64,000 nucleotides of DNA from Symbiodinium natans (GCA_905221605.1 CAJNDS010000025.1:114501-178500), one strand, 5' to 3'. Counted from the stretch's first letter, positions 24,801 through 39,300 are shown. Made by a program: numbers and translations. The notes: a model not told the origin generated them from the sequence alone.

Positions 24801-27800
24801 TTGCTGTCAGGCCTGTGTTTCAGCGAGTTATCTCAAGACAGCGCTGCCAAGGAAGTAAGCATATGATGCCGAAGTGGACACCCTGCCTATAGAGTGCATT
24901 TTCGAACTGAATCTGCCCTGAACCACTCACTATTGGACATAGTAAACATCCCATCGCAGTCATCATCATGCTCATCATTCATCCGGCCAAGGCACGGTGC
25001 CCGCTGAACAGCACAACGGTCGGGCATGCACATGCCAGTTCACAGCAGGAACGCCCGACTCTGCCTGTCAAAGAGGGTTGAGTCATCCAACAGGTACCAT
25101 ATTGATGCAAGTCAGCTTCGCCACAACAAGTGCAGGCGCATCGGAAAACCCTAGCAACCATAGGCCATGACCTTGGTTTAAGGTGCTGGATTTCTTAAGG
25201 GGCGAATCATGGTAGAAAGCAACCTTGTCCTCCTCGACTCCTCGCCCCCTTTGTTTTCAGACGACATGCCTCTCGATCGTTGAAGCGGGCGCACCCATAG
25301 TAGGGACCTGCAGAAAACACGGCCAGACTCAATATGCAAGATCTCGCAATCGTGGGTGCCTCAGAAGGGCGGGGGGGGTTATGTGTCCCCACAAGAGAGC
25401 TCGGTCCACAAAACGGGCCTTGCGCATTCTTGTTCGTAAAAATAGGACCCTATTAGCCTTGAAGGTGGAAGGATCGCTATGCAAGTCCGGTTGCAAGCTT
25501 GCGGCTTGGGTGCTCTGCTTTCAGAATAGAGAAGGGTCGCGTATTTTGCAGTGGTGCCTTGGACCGATATGGCCACCAAGTATGTTTCTTGGGCGCATCA
25601 AACAAGGATGTTGCCCTAAAACCCAGGCTCCACAACGCTTGAGGCTTGGATCCTGCTTTGGAGCCGATAGGCCTCCCGCTGATGATGTTGTCGCCCGGCC
25701 GATGTGCTGATGGTTGCGCCACCGATGATGCGACACCCCTTAAAAGCGATAACGTCCACGCGTAACAGTCGATGTGGCTACATCTGCTCGAGGCTTGTTG
25801 GGAAGCATCTGCGCACGGGTGGATGAGCGCTTCTGCTGAAGTGCGCAGGAAATGTTTCGGAATTGCATTGCACGCTGAAACTTTTGCTTGTTCGACCTGA
25901 AACGAATCTGACTTTCCCCCTGGGTCAAACTAGCAGTCATACTCCTGTACTGCGCTCATCAGTAGCGGTGTCTCATTCCGAACGTAACCTGCTTCGCGGA
26001 CACCCACAAGATGTACGACGCTGCGTGTTTTTCGTTTTTTGCCGCCCCGACCTCAAGCAACGCAGGCCGTACAGTACTGTAAGGGCTCATGGTAAACAGT
26101 TGGTATTCTTGTTGTTCTTTCTCACTATATTTGTTTGCTTATTATGATTGTCCCTCTAAGCACTTTTTGCTTCCGGTCTCGGGCTTGTCGACCCAGCCTA
26201 GAGCCTTTGATGGCAACGATTGGGTAGCCCTGGTTCCCCCTTGCCTCGATCGCTTTTCTCATCCTTGTTGTACCACCTGCAGGATGAAAGGCTGAAAACT
26301 TGCGACAGACGGCCCCACGCACTTGCTGAGTTCAAGAAATGAAAGCACATAACATTGTTCTAGAAAGCACGTCACATTGCTCTTTAAATTGAAACATATA
26401 TGTGTCTATACATTGATATTATCGGCCTGGGCATCCTAACACATTTTGGGCAAGGCAATGTTGCCCTATCTCACTCACACCATTCTCGGCCAAACGGACT
26501 GTTGACTGGAGATCGATGGGGACTTCCTCACTTTTACTGTCAACCGCAGGGTGCAACAGCTACACAAAACCCTCAACGGACAAAGGCACAAGCGCAAGCT
26601 CCTGCAAGTCTAATCTGTCCGGCTGGGCACTGGCTCCGGGGCATGATCTCCGTGGGGCCCAGCTCCAGCGGTGTATCCTGCACGCAGGTTCGTGTAAACA
26701 GGTCGTGGGTATTGGGGCTTTGGGGACGCAGGCAATCGAATCCAGATTCTTGAACCTATATACGTCAAACCGATGTTTGGGAACAGTTCAGCGCTTACAT
26801 CACATATTTCCCGAAAACCTGCCGGATCCTCGTGCATTTCTAGATGACCCCAATACATGGGTAGAAGTCACCAAAATCAAAAAGCTGCAAAGCCTTGCGC
26901 CATACAAGGCTCTACTCCCCGCCTGAGGGAAATACAGTGCCATGATCCAGTACATGCAGGCATTTCGTGGATGCCAATGCCTGAATCGGGTCATGGGCAA
27001 AGCAGGAGGGACTTTGGGAAGACTTTGCAAACATGAAGCGTGAACGCGCCTGACAGGAACGATCTTAATTAGCCCCAAGTGAGACAATGCACTTGCTCGA
27101 CAACATCCGGCAAGCACCACCGCTTGCTGCACTCTAGTACAGAGTTTATCTCTGAGTCTGCACAAAACCCTACTCATAAACTACGCCTATAGCCATGGAC
27201 CCAGGATTGGCATATGATCACATATGGCACAAGTACCAAAGCATCAGCGCCAGGCTGCCCCCAGAACGAGTCGCGATGCCACGTTTGTGGCGCAGGCCGC
27301 TCGCTGGTGTGGCAGTATCTGTGCCTCCGACATGCTGGACATGCTGACTTTGTAAGCCGCGCAGGCCTTCAACATGCAGAGATCACTGGGTTGCGTAGAC
27401 GTTCTGCTGCAGCTGCGAATTTTCAGGATCCATAATGATCCATGTACCCCATTCACGGACAAGCTTCGGGTGCAGAAGATAGCACGGCCCCAGCAGGCTC
27501 TCCTGGGTGTCGCGCGTTTACCCTCAAAGTCTGCGGAGACAAGCTCCATACCCCCGAGCCTACAACCTGAGCATCCTTTCTCATTAACACCAACGTGCCA
27601 ATCGTGATTTTCCGGGATATGGGAATTCGCTTCGTTTTTGCGAATCCCTTTGAGGAAAGATTAGTCAGACCAGCGGTAAGCCTTATATTGGCAAGAAAGA
27701 TGCAAACAAGGCTTAGGATGCTTTAAGCGGCTTACCTGGGGCTTCCCGGCTCTTAGGGCGATGGCGCATGAGGGTAGGAATGCAGCGGAAGCACAATGGC

Positions 27801-30800
27801 CCCGCGGACTCGAGGAGACTCATAGACGTGCACCAAATCTGGAATGGCTGGCAAGACATTGTTCCCAAGCCTGGGGGGCAGTTTGGGGGGTTTGAAGAGA
27901 TGTAGCCGCCTTAACGGGTGAAACATGTCCAGGTTCTTCTGAACTGCAGGCCACATGGCATGCACTGCATGTCACGTGAGGCAACTGTATGCTGGACCCC
28001 CAAACGAGAAAAAGCGTTAGCAATGTGTAGTACTCAGTACATCTAGGGGCTCCTACATCCCCCCACTGTGCCAGGGAGCTCTTCGGCACGTCGGCCAAAA
28101 GCCACGGCCTGCTTGAAGATAGAGTCATGCAGCTCACCTTTCACAGACAATCGTGTGTGTTGTGGGATGCTTGGCGCGTATGGGGCACAGTCGGCACAGT
28201 CTTCAGGTTCGAGACGGCTCTCTGGGCGGATTCTTTGCTCGCTCGTAAAAAAGGCATTGGCGCCAGAGACTCCTGAGCACAAGATCCCAACACCCCCCCT
28301 CAGCTGCAATCCAGCATATGTTCAGACCGGTAAAGGATCAAAACTTAAAACTTGTAAGCCCTCCACTCCTGAAGATTCTTGTGAAGCGGCCGTCGTCTTC
28401 GGGCGGCAGCTCCAGAAATCCCTCCACGATGAATTGCCTCAATCTTCAGAGTTCGCGTCTAGACGCCTCAACCCGGTGCTCTCTCTTGCGCGCCTCCAGA
28501 AGCAAAGGCCCTGCCTGCCCAAAGCTTCTTCAACCCCTCAACTAAACTTTGCATCCTGCCAATGGTATGATGCCAGGCTACTGCACCTGCTCATCGGACC
28601 TTAGACAGTGCGGGGCTGACATGCTTTGGCCTCACTCACAACAGTGACTTTCTGAACAACTCTGCCAGATGAGCAGGACCGTGAGGCCTAGGAAGCCTAG
28701 GCACAAAGGCACGGGCACCGACGGGCTTGGCAGCTTTGACCGCGCTCCTACGTCTGCGTAGCCCTGGGCAGGGGCATCGGCTCAAGGCAGGGCACAGAAA
28801 AAGTCGTGCTGTGTGGTGCGTGAGACCGGCAATCACCATGGTTGTTTCCGCTCCTCCGTTATTGAGCCAGCCGCAGCTAGCCCCTAAGGTCCCATGGTCA
28901 TGTCATTGATCGCCCGAGTTCGAAGTCTGTGCAGTGACAGGTTTGATGTGCGAGCCCGTGGCCGGACTACTATACAACCGGGTTTGCGCTAAAGCCCTCT
29001 GCCTCCCAACTCAAACCTCCCAGCAGCCTCTCCCAACTGCCGAAGCCTCCCCGCCCCTCGCTCTCTTTTCATGTCTTTCGTGGCCTGCACCCGCGAACCC
29101 CACATGCAGAATCCCCCTCACTGACACTGGGATCGGGCTGCAGTCGCTGCGTACTTAGCGCAATGGCAAACTTGAAGAAAATCAGCTTGAAGAATTCTTT
29201 GCTGCTCAGTTGTCGAGTTGTTGCTGTCTCCTCCGGCCTTTGCAGGCGGCTGACGTGGAGCCGCTGGCTTCTGATCCCGGCGCCATCGCTGTCTGAGCGG
29301 CCAAAGGTCACAAGAGGTCACAATAGGTCACAGTGATGGTTTCAGCACACTTTCGCCCCGCTTCCGAGGCGCCAGGAGCAGCAATCATCTGCCGCAAATG
29401 AACGACTCTAGAGCTCAGATGAGGACTCTCCCTCTAGTAGCCCGAAAAGCAGCACCCGAAACCCCCGCACTCAAGACAATGTTTTTAACCTGCAGTGCAG
29501 AGGGGATGGGGCACTCCAGCCTTCATGACGGGATTTTGAGACTCTTTAAGGGCTGCCGAAAGAGCGGCCCTGATGCGCTCTCTGCTGCAATCTTTACAAT
29601 CATATGACCTTCAATCTCAATTCTTCATCTTTGGGGTGTGGGGCACCAAGGAACGGGGTGGGGGGAGGGGGGCTTAGCTGGACCTTCGACCGAAAATCCC
29701 TGATCCCTGAAGCGAGGATCGTGCTGGGGACCCGACTTCTTTCCGCCATCTCAGAAGCAGAATGGGGGGTGGGGCGGGGGGGGGGGGGATTGAGGTTCAC
29801 AGATGAGGGGCGCGTTTCTTGAGTGTACGTAGGCCTATGGCCTCAAGAAAGGTCGTTCACTATGTAAAGAACTATGGACAGACTAGCTTTCCTGCTGAGT
29901 TGGCTGTCAACGGGGAAGCTTCGGAAGGCTTGATGGGAGGCAGGTGCAGGGACGGGGACGGCTTCGACTTGAAGGACTTGGGACACGAAGCAACACAGTT
30001 GTGTGAACTCCTGAAATGGTCCTGACATGGTCTTCTGACTGAGAAGGAACCGGAGCCCAGGCCACCCGGCTCGGATCCGCGGGTTGAGGCGCCGCATCAC
30101 ACATGGCGCAACGGCTGCCGGCCACTGTGCTTCGGGGGTTTCCCAGCTAGGGCTCTCGAGGACTTCATGGTTCAGTTGCACGTCAACTGGGACAGAGGGT
30201 AAGAGTTTCTAGCTATAAGTGCTCTGGCGGGCCTTCTCATCTACTTGCTTGTTTGGATACAGACAGCCTCGAAGGTTAAGCTGGGTCATGCCCAAAGCCT
30301 GTATACTGGTAGGGGCCTACAATCCTATAGAACTTGTGCTCATGGTGCGCATGCCTTTGTCGAGGTACTGTGAACAATCGCGGGCACCATCGTTGCTCTT
30401 GTGCGTGCGTGCGCGCGTGTGCTATTTCTCCTGCTTGACCTCTGTCTTTAGCTGTCCGGTGTTTCATCTATATTGTTGTTGGTCTGTATCGTCTCTCTCC
30501 CCCTGTCTGCCCTGATGATCTGCTGCAGTATCCGCCAGGCCTTGGGATGGTTTAGGTATGATAGGGTCCACTCCATGAAGCTTGTGCATGCGGGCGTCAT
30601 GAATTCACTCCCATGTCGTTGCCGGGGCCACGGCAGGGGCACATCCACGCGCTCACCTCCGTTGTCGAAGATGCGCTCCTGCTGACATATCCAAAGCGAG
30701 GCCGCAGCCATGAGACCAGGAAAAAGCCTTGCTATCTTACTCCAGCCATCTCCAGCACATAAAGCAGGACGAAAACTCAACTACCTCGCTATCTCAAGTG

Positions 30801-31364
30801 GTCGTACTGTGAAACACGCCACTTGCATTTCCAAGGAAAAGCACAAGACATGACACGGTTCCGTCATCCGGCTCTTCGGAATGGCATTTCCTTGTATTCA
30901 AAGATCTGTTTGTATTTTTGTTGCCAGCGATGGCCAAAATTCCAAGTTATTGCCTCTCTATCCCCCCTTGGACACTGCGCCCTTTGAGCCCTGAACTCCT
31001 CAAGTTTTGAACTGTACGGCTCTACGAGAATGAAGGCCCTCGCTAAGGAGGTGGCGTTCAGCAACGCGAGCAGGGCATTGAGGATGGAAGAGTTGGCCTC
31101 GCGTCACAGTGTTGGACGTTAAGGGGCTCAGGGCCTTGGGTGCTGAGTGCAGGGTAACGACGTCCCTGGTCGGGGAACACCATGGAAACTTTTAGACAGT
31201 CGAAAGTCCAGTGCATGACGAGTGCGTGATGGGTGTGCAGTCTGGTGCAAGGGCGCCTGGCGCGTGACTTGATCATGCGTTTTTTTCTCATACACGTTTT
31301 GTCTGCTTTGTAGATGGAGAAAGGCAGTGGCCTCGACAGGCTTCGGAGCCCTTATGTGGAGAAG
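24801..31364. other. Intergenic desert
   Basis: No gene recognised on either strand. The plus strand at 26740-26926 and the minus strand at 28043-28309 have frames with somewhat protein-like composition but no motif or splice support. Short G-rich runs occur at about 24328-24350 and 29764-29789. Confidence 0.45.
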
Positions 31365-31590
31365 TCACAGCAGGGCCTTGAAGACCTCGTCCAGGAAAGC
31401 AACATCAGCGGTTGGGAGGAAGCCCTCCACCTGCAACATCTCATCTGAAAGCCAGAAGATAGCTGGCAGCCCAAATGTCTGTCAAATCATCTTTGCGAGC
31501 CCCGAGATGTCACGCAAAAGTGGCGCATCCCACCTGCTCCTGTCTGGGATCTCCAAAAACAAGAAATGTTTTCCGTGAGGTGCCAGCTGC
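31365..31590 (-). pseudogene. Possible exon remnant, weakly thioredoxin-like, with in-frame TGA
   Basis: A minus-strand frame reads HFLFLEIPDRSRWDAPLLRDI..., is interrupted by one TGA after ...LAKMI, and continues ...FGLPAIFWLSDEMLQVEGF up to ...FLDEVFKALL and a stop at 31365. The tail (a Gly-x-Pro followed by a hydrophobic strand, then a helix ending in Phe-Leu-x-x-Leu) resembles the last half of thioredoxin-fold domains, but no CxxC is visible. The TGA could be a decayed Arg codon CGA. The upstream boundary is uncertain; a possible acceptor AG lies just 5' of the frame. Confidence 0.35.
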
Positions 31591-33252
31591 CTAACATAGC
31601 ATCTCACACTAGAGTGACGATAAAATATTAGTAGGCCGCCTTACACGATCTGGGTTTTGCTGCGTTGCTCCATGGGGTCTTCTATGGTCTTCTCTCACCC
31701 CACCCCAACACTCCTTCAAGCATGCAAGAAGGCTAGCATGGGTACCGAAAAAACTTCCCTAGGCGCCTACGCCCTGAACCCTCCCCATATTTTAAAATAG
31801 CCTCGCACTTCTAAATGGGGGTTTCCGACATTAGGGGTACCTTATTGGGGTCCTTATTCTGAGGGGATCCTGCTATTTGGGGATCCTACTCTTTGGGGGG
31901 CCCTTATTTTTCGAAAACCCCCAAACGGGAGACCAGGAATTTTTTTCTCACGATGAGACGATCCCAGAGCTGCGGCCATCAGCAGCCGCCACTCGCGTCC
32001 GGGACACGACGAGCGTCTTCGGGCCCGGCTGAGCACCTCAAGGGATTCTCTGCTTTTAAGGTTTTTAGGGCTTTGTTTCTGTATGTTTCTGTGGAACTCT
32101 GGGCGTCCTTTGTGGGGTCTAAGAATTCGAGTTTGAGGATTCCAAGATGCGTTGAGGGTGTTTCAGGGCTGCGGAGTTGAATTGAAGCGCTGGTCTGGGC
32201 TCCGCCAAACGGACATGATGCTGGCCCGCGCTGCAGAGTCATGTTCGGAGGAGCCCGCAGGAAACTACTCTAGTGCGAATGGAGGTGTAGGGAGTTCTTG
32301 CAGAACACAGATCAGATCTAATCCAACGAGACCTGTTTGTGAATGGCTGCAATTGATCTGAGTTGCGGTCCAAGCATGATTGCAAGACATTGCAAGCATC
32401 AAACCACATTGTTAAGTGTTCGCACACTGCTCGCTTGAAATAGGGTTGGCGCCTACTGGTTCAGAAGCTTGGCCCCTATCGGTTTTCATTGTAAAGCAGA
32501 CCTGGTCAGATCCATGTGACTCCTCTAATGCGAATTCAATCACAGGATGTGTTCTGGCACTGGGTCTGAACAAAAGTTTTGGCGGACGGGTCGCAATAAC
32601 AAATGCTGTGGGGGCAGGAGGCTGGGGCTGGGGCCTTTTCTGAGACTCCTCGAATCGATTTCTTCGTCTGGGGCTTACGGAATCGCACTATCTATGATTG
32701 CCTCCGATCAAGCTGCTGAGAATGAAGCACTCTCGGCCATGCTCTCTCTGATCGATTGAAAAGATCTTGCAACAGAATTTCTCAAGACAGGTCATGATAA
32801 CTTTCACCCAAGCATTCGTCACGGCTGCCTCTCCCATAGGTTTCCGGGTCGATGTTCAGTTCAGGGAAACCAAGACCGCCTTGACCCATGCCCGTCCGGT
32901 CCTGTCACGCCTAGAGCTGCCCAGACACAGCCGTTGGAATCGACAGGCGCCACGACCAAACGCAACTGCCTGACGGGATTTGCTGGAGATCTTCCAAGAA
33001 CCCAGAGCTTGAGGCCGCAATGCACCACACTTGTAGCTCATAGTCACAGTCTGAAGTCATTTTACACTGAAGTTACTGAAGTCGGAAGTCCTTCGAATGA
33101 CCTTCCGAACTGTATCGGCCCCAAACAAAGTCGGCCTGAGTACGCGCAGCTCCCGCTCGGGGGGTGTGCGGCCAGGCCAGCCGTAGAAGCTGAGAGCACC
33201 AGCCATGGCCTCAGCTTGACAAAGCTCAAGTGGAAACCTGCGAGACCTGAGG
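31591..33252. other. Intergenic stretch with a fold-back sequence
   Basis: No gene recognised. It contains the inverted-repeat element at 31813-31927 and otherwise unique-looking sequence. Confidence 0.45.
31813..31927. repeat. Imperfect fold-back sequence with GGGGATCCT direct repeats
   Basis: The left arm (ATGGGGGTTTCCGACATTAG) pairs with the complement of the right arm (GTTTGGGGGTTTTCGAAAAA) over roughly 20-30 bp with mismatches. Between the arms GGGGATCCT occurs twice, 19 bp apart, and GGGGTCCTTATT once. I could not define a target duplication. Confidence 0.5.
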
Positions 33253-33260
33253 GCTTAATC

Positions 33261-33351
33261 TTGGTATGTTCCCCCTTGCACTAACGGCCCTTGATAGGCA
33301 TGATAGTACTCCCCAATGTAATCCCTATTAAGGACTGTTGGAAGATCCCAA
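33261..33351. mobile_element. Fold-back MITE, copy 1 (91 bp)
   Basis: Begins TTGGTATGTTCCCCC and ends GGACTGTTGGAAGATCCCAA; the arms are degenerate inverted repeats. It is flanked by the exact 8-bp repeat GCTTAATC at 33253-33260 and 33352-33359. It shares the core CCCTATTAAGGACTGTT with the other copies. Confidence 0.8.
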
Positions 33352-33359
33352 GCTTAATC

Positions 33360-36300
33360 TTCATAATCTTTCCATGCAGTTGACTCGGCGCATTTTCTGT
33401 CTTAGGGGCTTCTTTCTGTCACTTCACATTCGCGTTTGCTCCTAATCTACACGCCAGCAGCATTTGTAGAGCTTCTGAAGCCTTCATCCCTGAAGGAGGC
33501 TTCTGTGGATTCCGAAGTTCATGGTCTTGCCTTCCAGCTCAATTTCAAGACAACAGCTACAATTTCACGCCATAGCGTGCCCCCTTAAAGCTCGCACATG
33601 CTGGCAGGTCGAGGTCCGGCTTTCGGCTTGCAAGTCAATGCAACGATTCGAAGGGATCCCAGAAGCATCCCTTCTCCGGCCTGCTTCCGCGAAGGGAAAG
33701 CAAGGACAGCCTGCGCGGGCTCCAGAAGCATTACCTGCCAGGATGCAGGGATAAGACCTCGGGGCGTTGGGTGCTGTAATTCCAGTGCGAAAGCCCCTTT
33801 CTTCAGAAGTCTCCAAAGCCTCATGGACATGAGTCCCCCGTTGGGCTCGCCTCAGCACCAGTCCCGGGAAAGGCGGCCACCAAATCGTCTGCTTGGAGCT
33901 CAGGATTTCGGCCCTTCCTGGGGTGAGTGCTGCGTCCGACAAGACCGGGAGTTCTGTCAAATTCTGCAGGTTTAAGGGTTCAGAGCTTGAGCCCGTTTCT
34001 CACGTGCACAACCGTAAAATCTTGAGGCTCGTGCTGCGCACTCGTCTCACAGCGGTGCTCTCAGACTCGAAGAGGTATTGGCTCAAGGCCTGCAATTAAT
34101 AGTACCCTTACGCAAAGCGCCTCTCAAGGAAGTCTCTTGTTAACCTGCCAAGACACTCGGATCGAAAGACCAAGCGCGCAAAGGATCTTCCTCAAAGCGA
34201 CCGGGCCAAAAAGTGGCGAATGGTGAAGTATAAAACTACGTAACTACACACTTCTCAGAACCTCCTGCTTGCTACTGGCCCAGGATGGTGACTAAGACTA
34301 AGAGTGTGTGTGCACGGGGCAAGCCCTGTACCTGAAGCGTCATGTGCGTCATGCAGGCCCATAGCGCAAAGCGATGGAGCTTCGGCTCTCCAGTACAGCA
34401 AGGATTGTTTTGGTTCAGAGGGCGATCGATTGCACAATGGATTCGGAACTGCAATGTCAAAGTTGCTCAATCCCTAGGCAGCTGCTGGCTGCTAGCTGCT
34501 GGCTGCTAGTGGCATGCGGTTACGAATTTTTGCAAAAGGGGTAAGATGACATGAAACCCACTGGCACAGCCTTCTGCTGTCTGCTCCTCGTCTGCCACAT
34601 TCTCCTCCGGACCCAGCAAGCACCAGAAAAAAAGGGCGCCTGCAGCCTACGAGCCTGACATGTTGATTTCAGCGTGGGAGCGGGTGGTTTTCATGAAGTT
34701 TTATCGCAAGCCAAATCAACTCATCAACTCCATGTGTCTTTGTGGCTTGCTTTGGTCTTAGTCTTCGGCGCTTCAAGCTCAAAACGCATGAAACATTGAC
34801 CGCATCGCCCAAGAGCTTGTTGAGCACTGTCTATTTTGTCGTAAGTTGTACATACGCTTGGTCTGTACACAGGTGCATGGCATGGACATGACTGTAGTTG
34901 CCGACTACCGATTCAAGCACCAAACCACGACGTGCGCAACACGCTTCTGCACAACTAGCTGAATAGAGTGTAACCGGAGCTTTCTCATGCCGTGTGTCCT
35001 TGCAAGCAGTGCACACTTCATGTCAGAAAGATACACGAAATCAATAACTCAATAAATAAAAGAAATAATTGTATGTATATTATATATATAGATATATGTA
35101 TCTAGCTACCCATTTATTTATTTGTATTTATGTGCAAAAATGTGTGCGTGTGTGTGTGTGTGTGTGTACTGCGACAGAGGTTTGGCAAGCAAGAGAGAAG
35201 TGATAGCTTGCCTCTCATTCATCACCTCGTCTTTTGCACACCAAAAACTTGGCGAACACCTCCTACCCCTCCTCTGCTGCGCGCCCGCTCCGCCGCGCTT
35301 GGGCGCGGATCTTCGCGGCTGCCCGGGTCTGCAGACGCCTACGGCTTAGGGTCTCTAAGGTTTACAAGCCTAGGTCTTTTTTAGCCACCCGCCACGCAGA
35401 CTTTTACTTTTAGCGGTTACAAGGCTTCTAAACTTCATTCTTGGACTTTGGTTTTGCCACCTCCCTTGGGTTTCGGGCTTATCAAGTTTAAAAACACCTT
35501 ATTGGTTTATTTTTCCAACTACCTAGCTGACTGGGTCGCACTGCAGGGCATACAGAAAACATCCACAGTAGTGTCTTATATCACCTACTCCGTGCTCGCC
35601 GCCAGCCATTGCCTCGTTGCTGTTTGCCTTATCGGGTTTTCGTTCCGCCTCACACTTTCCCAGCTGCTCAGTTCTCCATGAATGGGCCAAGTCGTTGCCC
35701 CTCATCACCTGCAGAACACCTGTCCTCATACATGAGAAGCGCAAGTTAACCTAAATGGAAACCGTTGTCCGGATTTCTCACAACTTTCATGCTCTTCACA
35801 ACAGGCGAGTGGCATCCCAGTACCCAGCTATCAGGACAAGGGGTTTATAGTTTAGGCTTAGGGTTTGTATGGAAGCTACCGACAGGGTATGTTCCCACAT
35901 AGCCCGCAGCTTTGAGCAGCCGGGTGCCACAAATTGGGCCGTGATCCCTAAATCCAGCTTAGAGTCTTAGAGTACTAAAGCTACTAAAGCTACGAGAGCT
36001 ACGATGGACATCTGCCGAAGGCTTGGGGCCTGCTCTGAGCATCGCTGTTACGAGGCAGCGGCTTCGCCACGGCCACGGGCACGGGCTGGATCTGGCAGCT
36101 TAGGGTTTTTCCAAATTCGGGAGCTACATAGGTTTGTGAGTCCGGCGACTTTCTTGGCTCCAGCTTTGCTGGCTGCTTGGTGGGGTGGGCAGGCGTTGGC
36201 AGTGTTAGTCCTCTCGGGCTGTAAGAGCCCGAAACCAGAACTCGCAGACCCGAAGCCTTCCACACGCAGTGGAACTTAAGTGGCGAACCTTTGAAGATTC

Positions 36301-39300
36301 GTGTCCTGTTCGCAGCCGTCCTGCCTTTGGCCCGACCTCGTCATCTGAGTCTAAGATTTCCACGACGTCGACCTTCGTGGCGCCCACCACCAGTACTTCC
36401 TGCTTGCTGCAACGACTCCAGAAACTGTGAGCCCAGTTTTGACCGGCACTTCTGAGCATGCACCGCGCTAGCCGAGCTTGCATAAATTGGATCTCTCAGC
36501 ACGTGCATGCCAAGCGCATATGCTACGCTACCAGACGAGACCTGCGGATGTCAGGTAAGAGTTCCTTAGCACGGGCGCATATTCCAGAGAAACCCAATGT
36601 GATGACTAGACCACTCCAATGCCCAAAGAGTCCTCCTCGGCCACAGCGCCCGGCTCCTTTGGCCTGGTCCTTTATCTCACTCAAAGGCACACTCCCACAC
36701 TTTTACTGCAGACAGAGGGCACGGATGGAGGGGCTGGTCTGACCCAAACTCGACTTGCAACAAGCTGCAGCTCAATATCTGATCAGAGAATACAATGAAT
36801 ACAAGCTTTAAACCGACTATACAAACAACATTAAAGGGATCACAGGCCCGCTGTGCCCGTTGTGCAGCCACTCGGCTTCTTTCTTTTTCGTGCAGCTTTG
36901 AATCGTGGCGGCTTCACCTGAACTGGGACGATGAGTCTGTGAAAGAGCAATTGCCGACCCTGTGTTTGACCCTATTTCACTGCTCTCCCTTATACTTCCA
37001 TGCACATTTGCTTCACAAAGAAACCGCCTCATATATCAACATAAGGAAACCAATCGCCGGGGAGTGGACCACCAAGGAGCAGCCCTTCGTTCAAAGCGCA
37101 CTGCTGAAGATCCACTCACACACTGGCACGCGGCCTTCTTCTGCGACGGTGCCCGGCCGCCTTGCCGAGCTGCCTGCTGAGCACGCCAGGCGGCCGAGGG
37201 CTTGAAGGGAGCAGAGATGCTGGAGGCGGCCGCCGCCTTCGGTTCCCGGAAGTTCCATGGGCGAAGTTTTGGGTGTAAGCACGCCTTCCTGGCAAATGCC
37301 TTTGCCTAAGCAAACCGTGAACGCAAGTTCCTAATATCTTGGAATCCTTGAACCGAGATCCCCGAATCCTGAAACAGGCCGAAGCTCCTGAGATTGTTTT
37401 TGGAGAAGAAAATGCAAAATAAATACCATCTAGTACAGCAGAATGTTAAATGACATGCATACGTTTGATTAGTTGTCCGAGTACATACATCATACGATGA
37501 AAAATGTATGATAATATAATACAAAATGAAATATCAAATTCCAACCCAGCCCATATATATATAATTAATTAGTATACATACATATTTATATACATATGTA
37601 CATATTAGCACACATTAGCCTCTTCGGCTCCCAGTCCTTGCGCTTGCGCTCATCGCTAAGCAGGTCGTAAGCCGCGCGGATACGCTGAAAGCGCGCAGTC
37701 GCCAGGTGCGTGGGCACGGAGCGGTCCTGTTTGGGAGCAAACACCAAGAAGGATTGGGTTCAAACCACAAGAAGACCACGCAGCACAACATTGCTGGCTT
37801 GAGAATTAGTGCCACAAGTTCGATGATTTAAGGCCCCCAAGGGTGGAACCCATGATTTCCACGAAGGAAGCAGATGTCTATTTATGGCAGACCACAGCGC
37901 CCCTTTGTGTGAAGCTCGGCATCGTATGACGACTTGACGGCAAACTAAGACCATGTCGAAGGCGACGAGACGCTGTAAGCTTTTGTAAACTGTAGAATGC
38001 CCATGTGTTCCTCGGGAATGAGTGCTTGCAAACAAGAGCATCAATTTGAGGCATCCGGACGCTCCAGATGCCTAAACGTTTGACTCCTGCTTGCTTCGAA
38101 TCCCACCCTCCCCTTCCTGAACCCCTGAACTACTGTTTGCGTAAGAATTTTATTCTTTGGGGGGTTCTTAAGCAAATGGTAGTGAATCAAGAAGGCCCCT
38201 CCAAGCATCCTTGTCGGGATGGTACCGGCGAGCGAGGCTTCGGTAGGCGCCCGTTATCTGCTCGGAGGATGCTGACTGCTTCAGCCCAAGTATTGCAAAT
38301 GGATCCTGATGCGCAGGTCAGCTGTGAAGGTGTTCGATCGGGGAAGCAGTTATTGGGCTCCAAGTCTGGCTTGGCGGCCAGCGAAGACTTGCAGCTCTAT
38401 CATTAAATTACACAGCTCCGGACACTTGTCAGGAGACCGTTCCTGAGACTTCTGCATGTCAATTGCCAGTGCACACCCCTCAAGTGGGACTCACACGAAA
38501 TTAGAATGCTTGGACTCAAGCTGCGGATTGGCAAGTCCTAAGCTGGCAAGCACACCATGCAGGTCTTAAGAGCGTAAGTATGCAAGAGGCTGCAGGACCT
38601 TCAAACTTGAGCTTCAGGGATTGAAAGTGAAGTCGGATCCCGATTCTGTCCTGGATCGAAGCTCGGCCGAGAAAGTTTCCGCGTCGTGCCGTCGGCGCCG
38701 CTGAAGGCCCTGGCAAGAACGAAGCAGATAAAGATACACAGAATACACAGAGTTCATCAGTTCACAGTAAATCAATACATGCTATGCCTGCTTGCTTCAT
38801 ATTCTGTTGTTACATTATGTAGAGACTCTCCAGAAAACGGAGGCCAAGAAAGAGATCATGAATCGCTCTGGCCTCCATTGCTGGCCATGCTGCGGCCCAC
38901 GATGGCGATGCATTCGAAGGCTTATTGAGTTCGGCCCAAGTTGGGGCGGAGGGCTGCACAAGGATGATTTGGGGAGCCCGTTCCTGTCCTGCATGTCCGG
39001 AACCCTCCTGTTAGACTTAGGGTTCTGAACCCCGAACCCCAAACCCGAAACCGGCAAATGTAGATGAAGCATCCGGTGAAGGGAATTTCGAGCCACCTTC
39101 AAAGCATTCCTATTCGGTTGGCTGGCATTCTTCTTGACGAAGATTGAGTCTCGAGTCTCAAGTTAAGAACCTGCGATTCTTGGTAGTTGACGCCATGGCT
39201 TCGCTGCTGAGCCAAGAGAGCAACCACTTTGGTCTCGATATCGGGGACATGTGTTGAAAATTCAAGAGTTTCGTAAAGCTTTTGGACTCCACCATCTCCA

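Noticed and set aside
28900-38110. Possible tRNA T-loop-like GTTCGAA sequences (near 28918 and 38093)
   Set aside because: No matching acceptor, D or anticodon arms could be paired around them.
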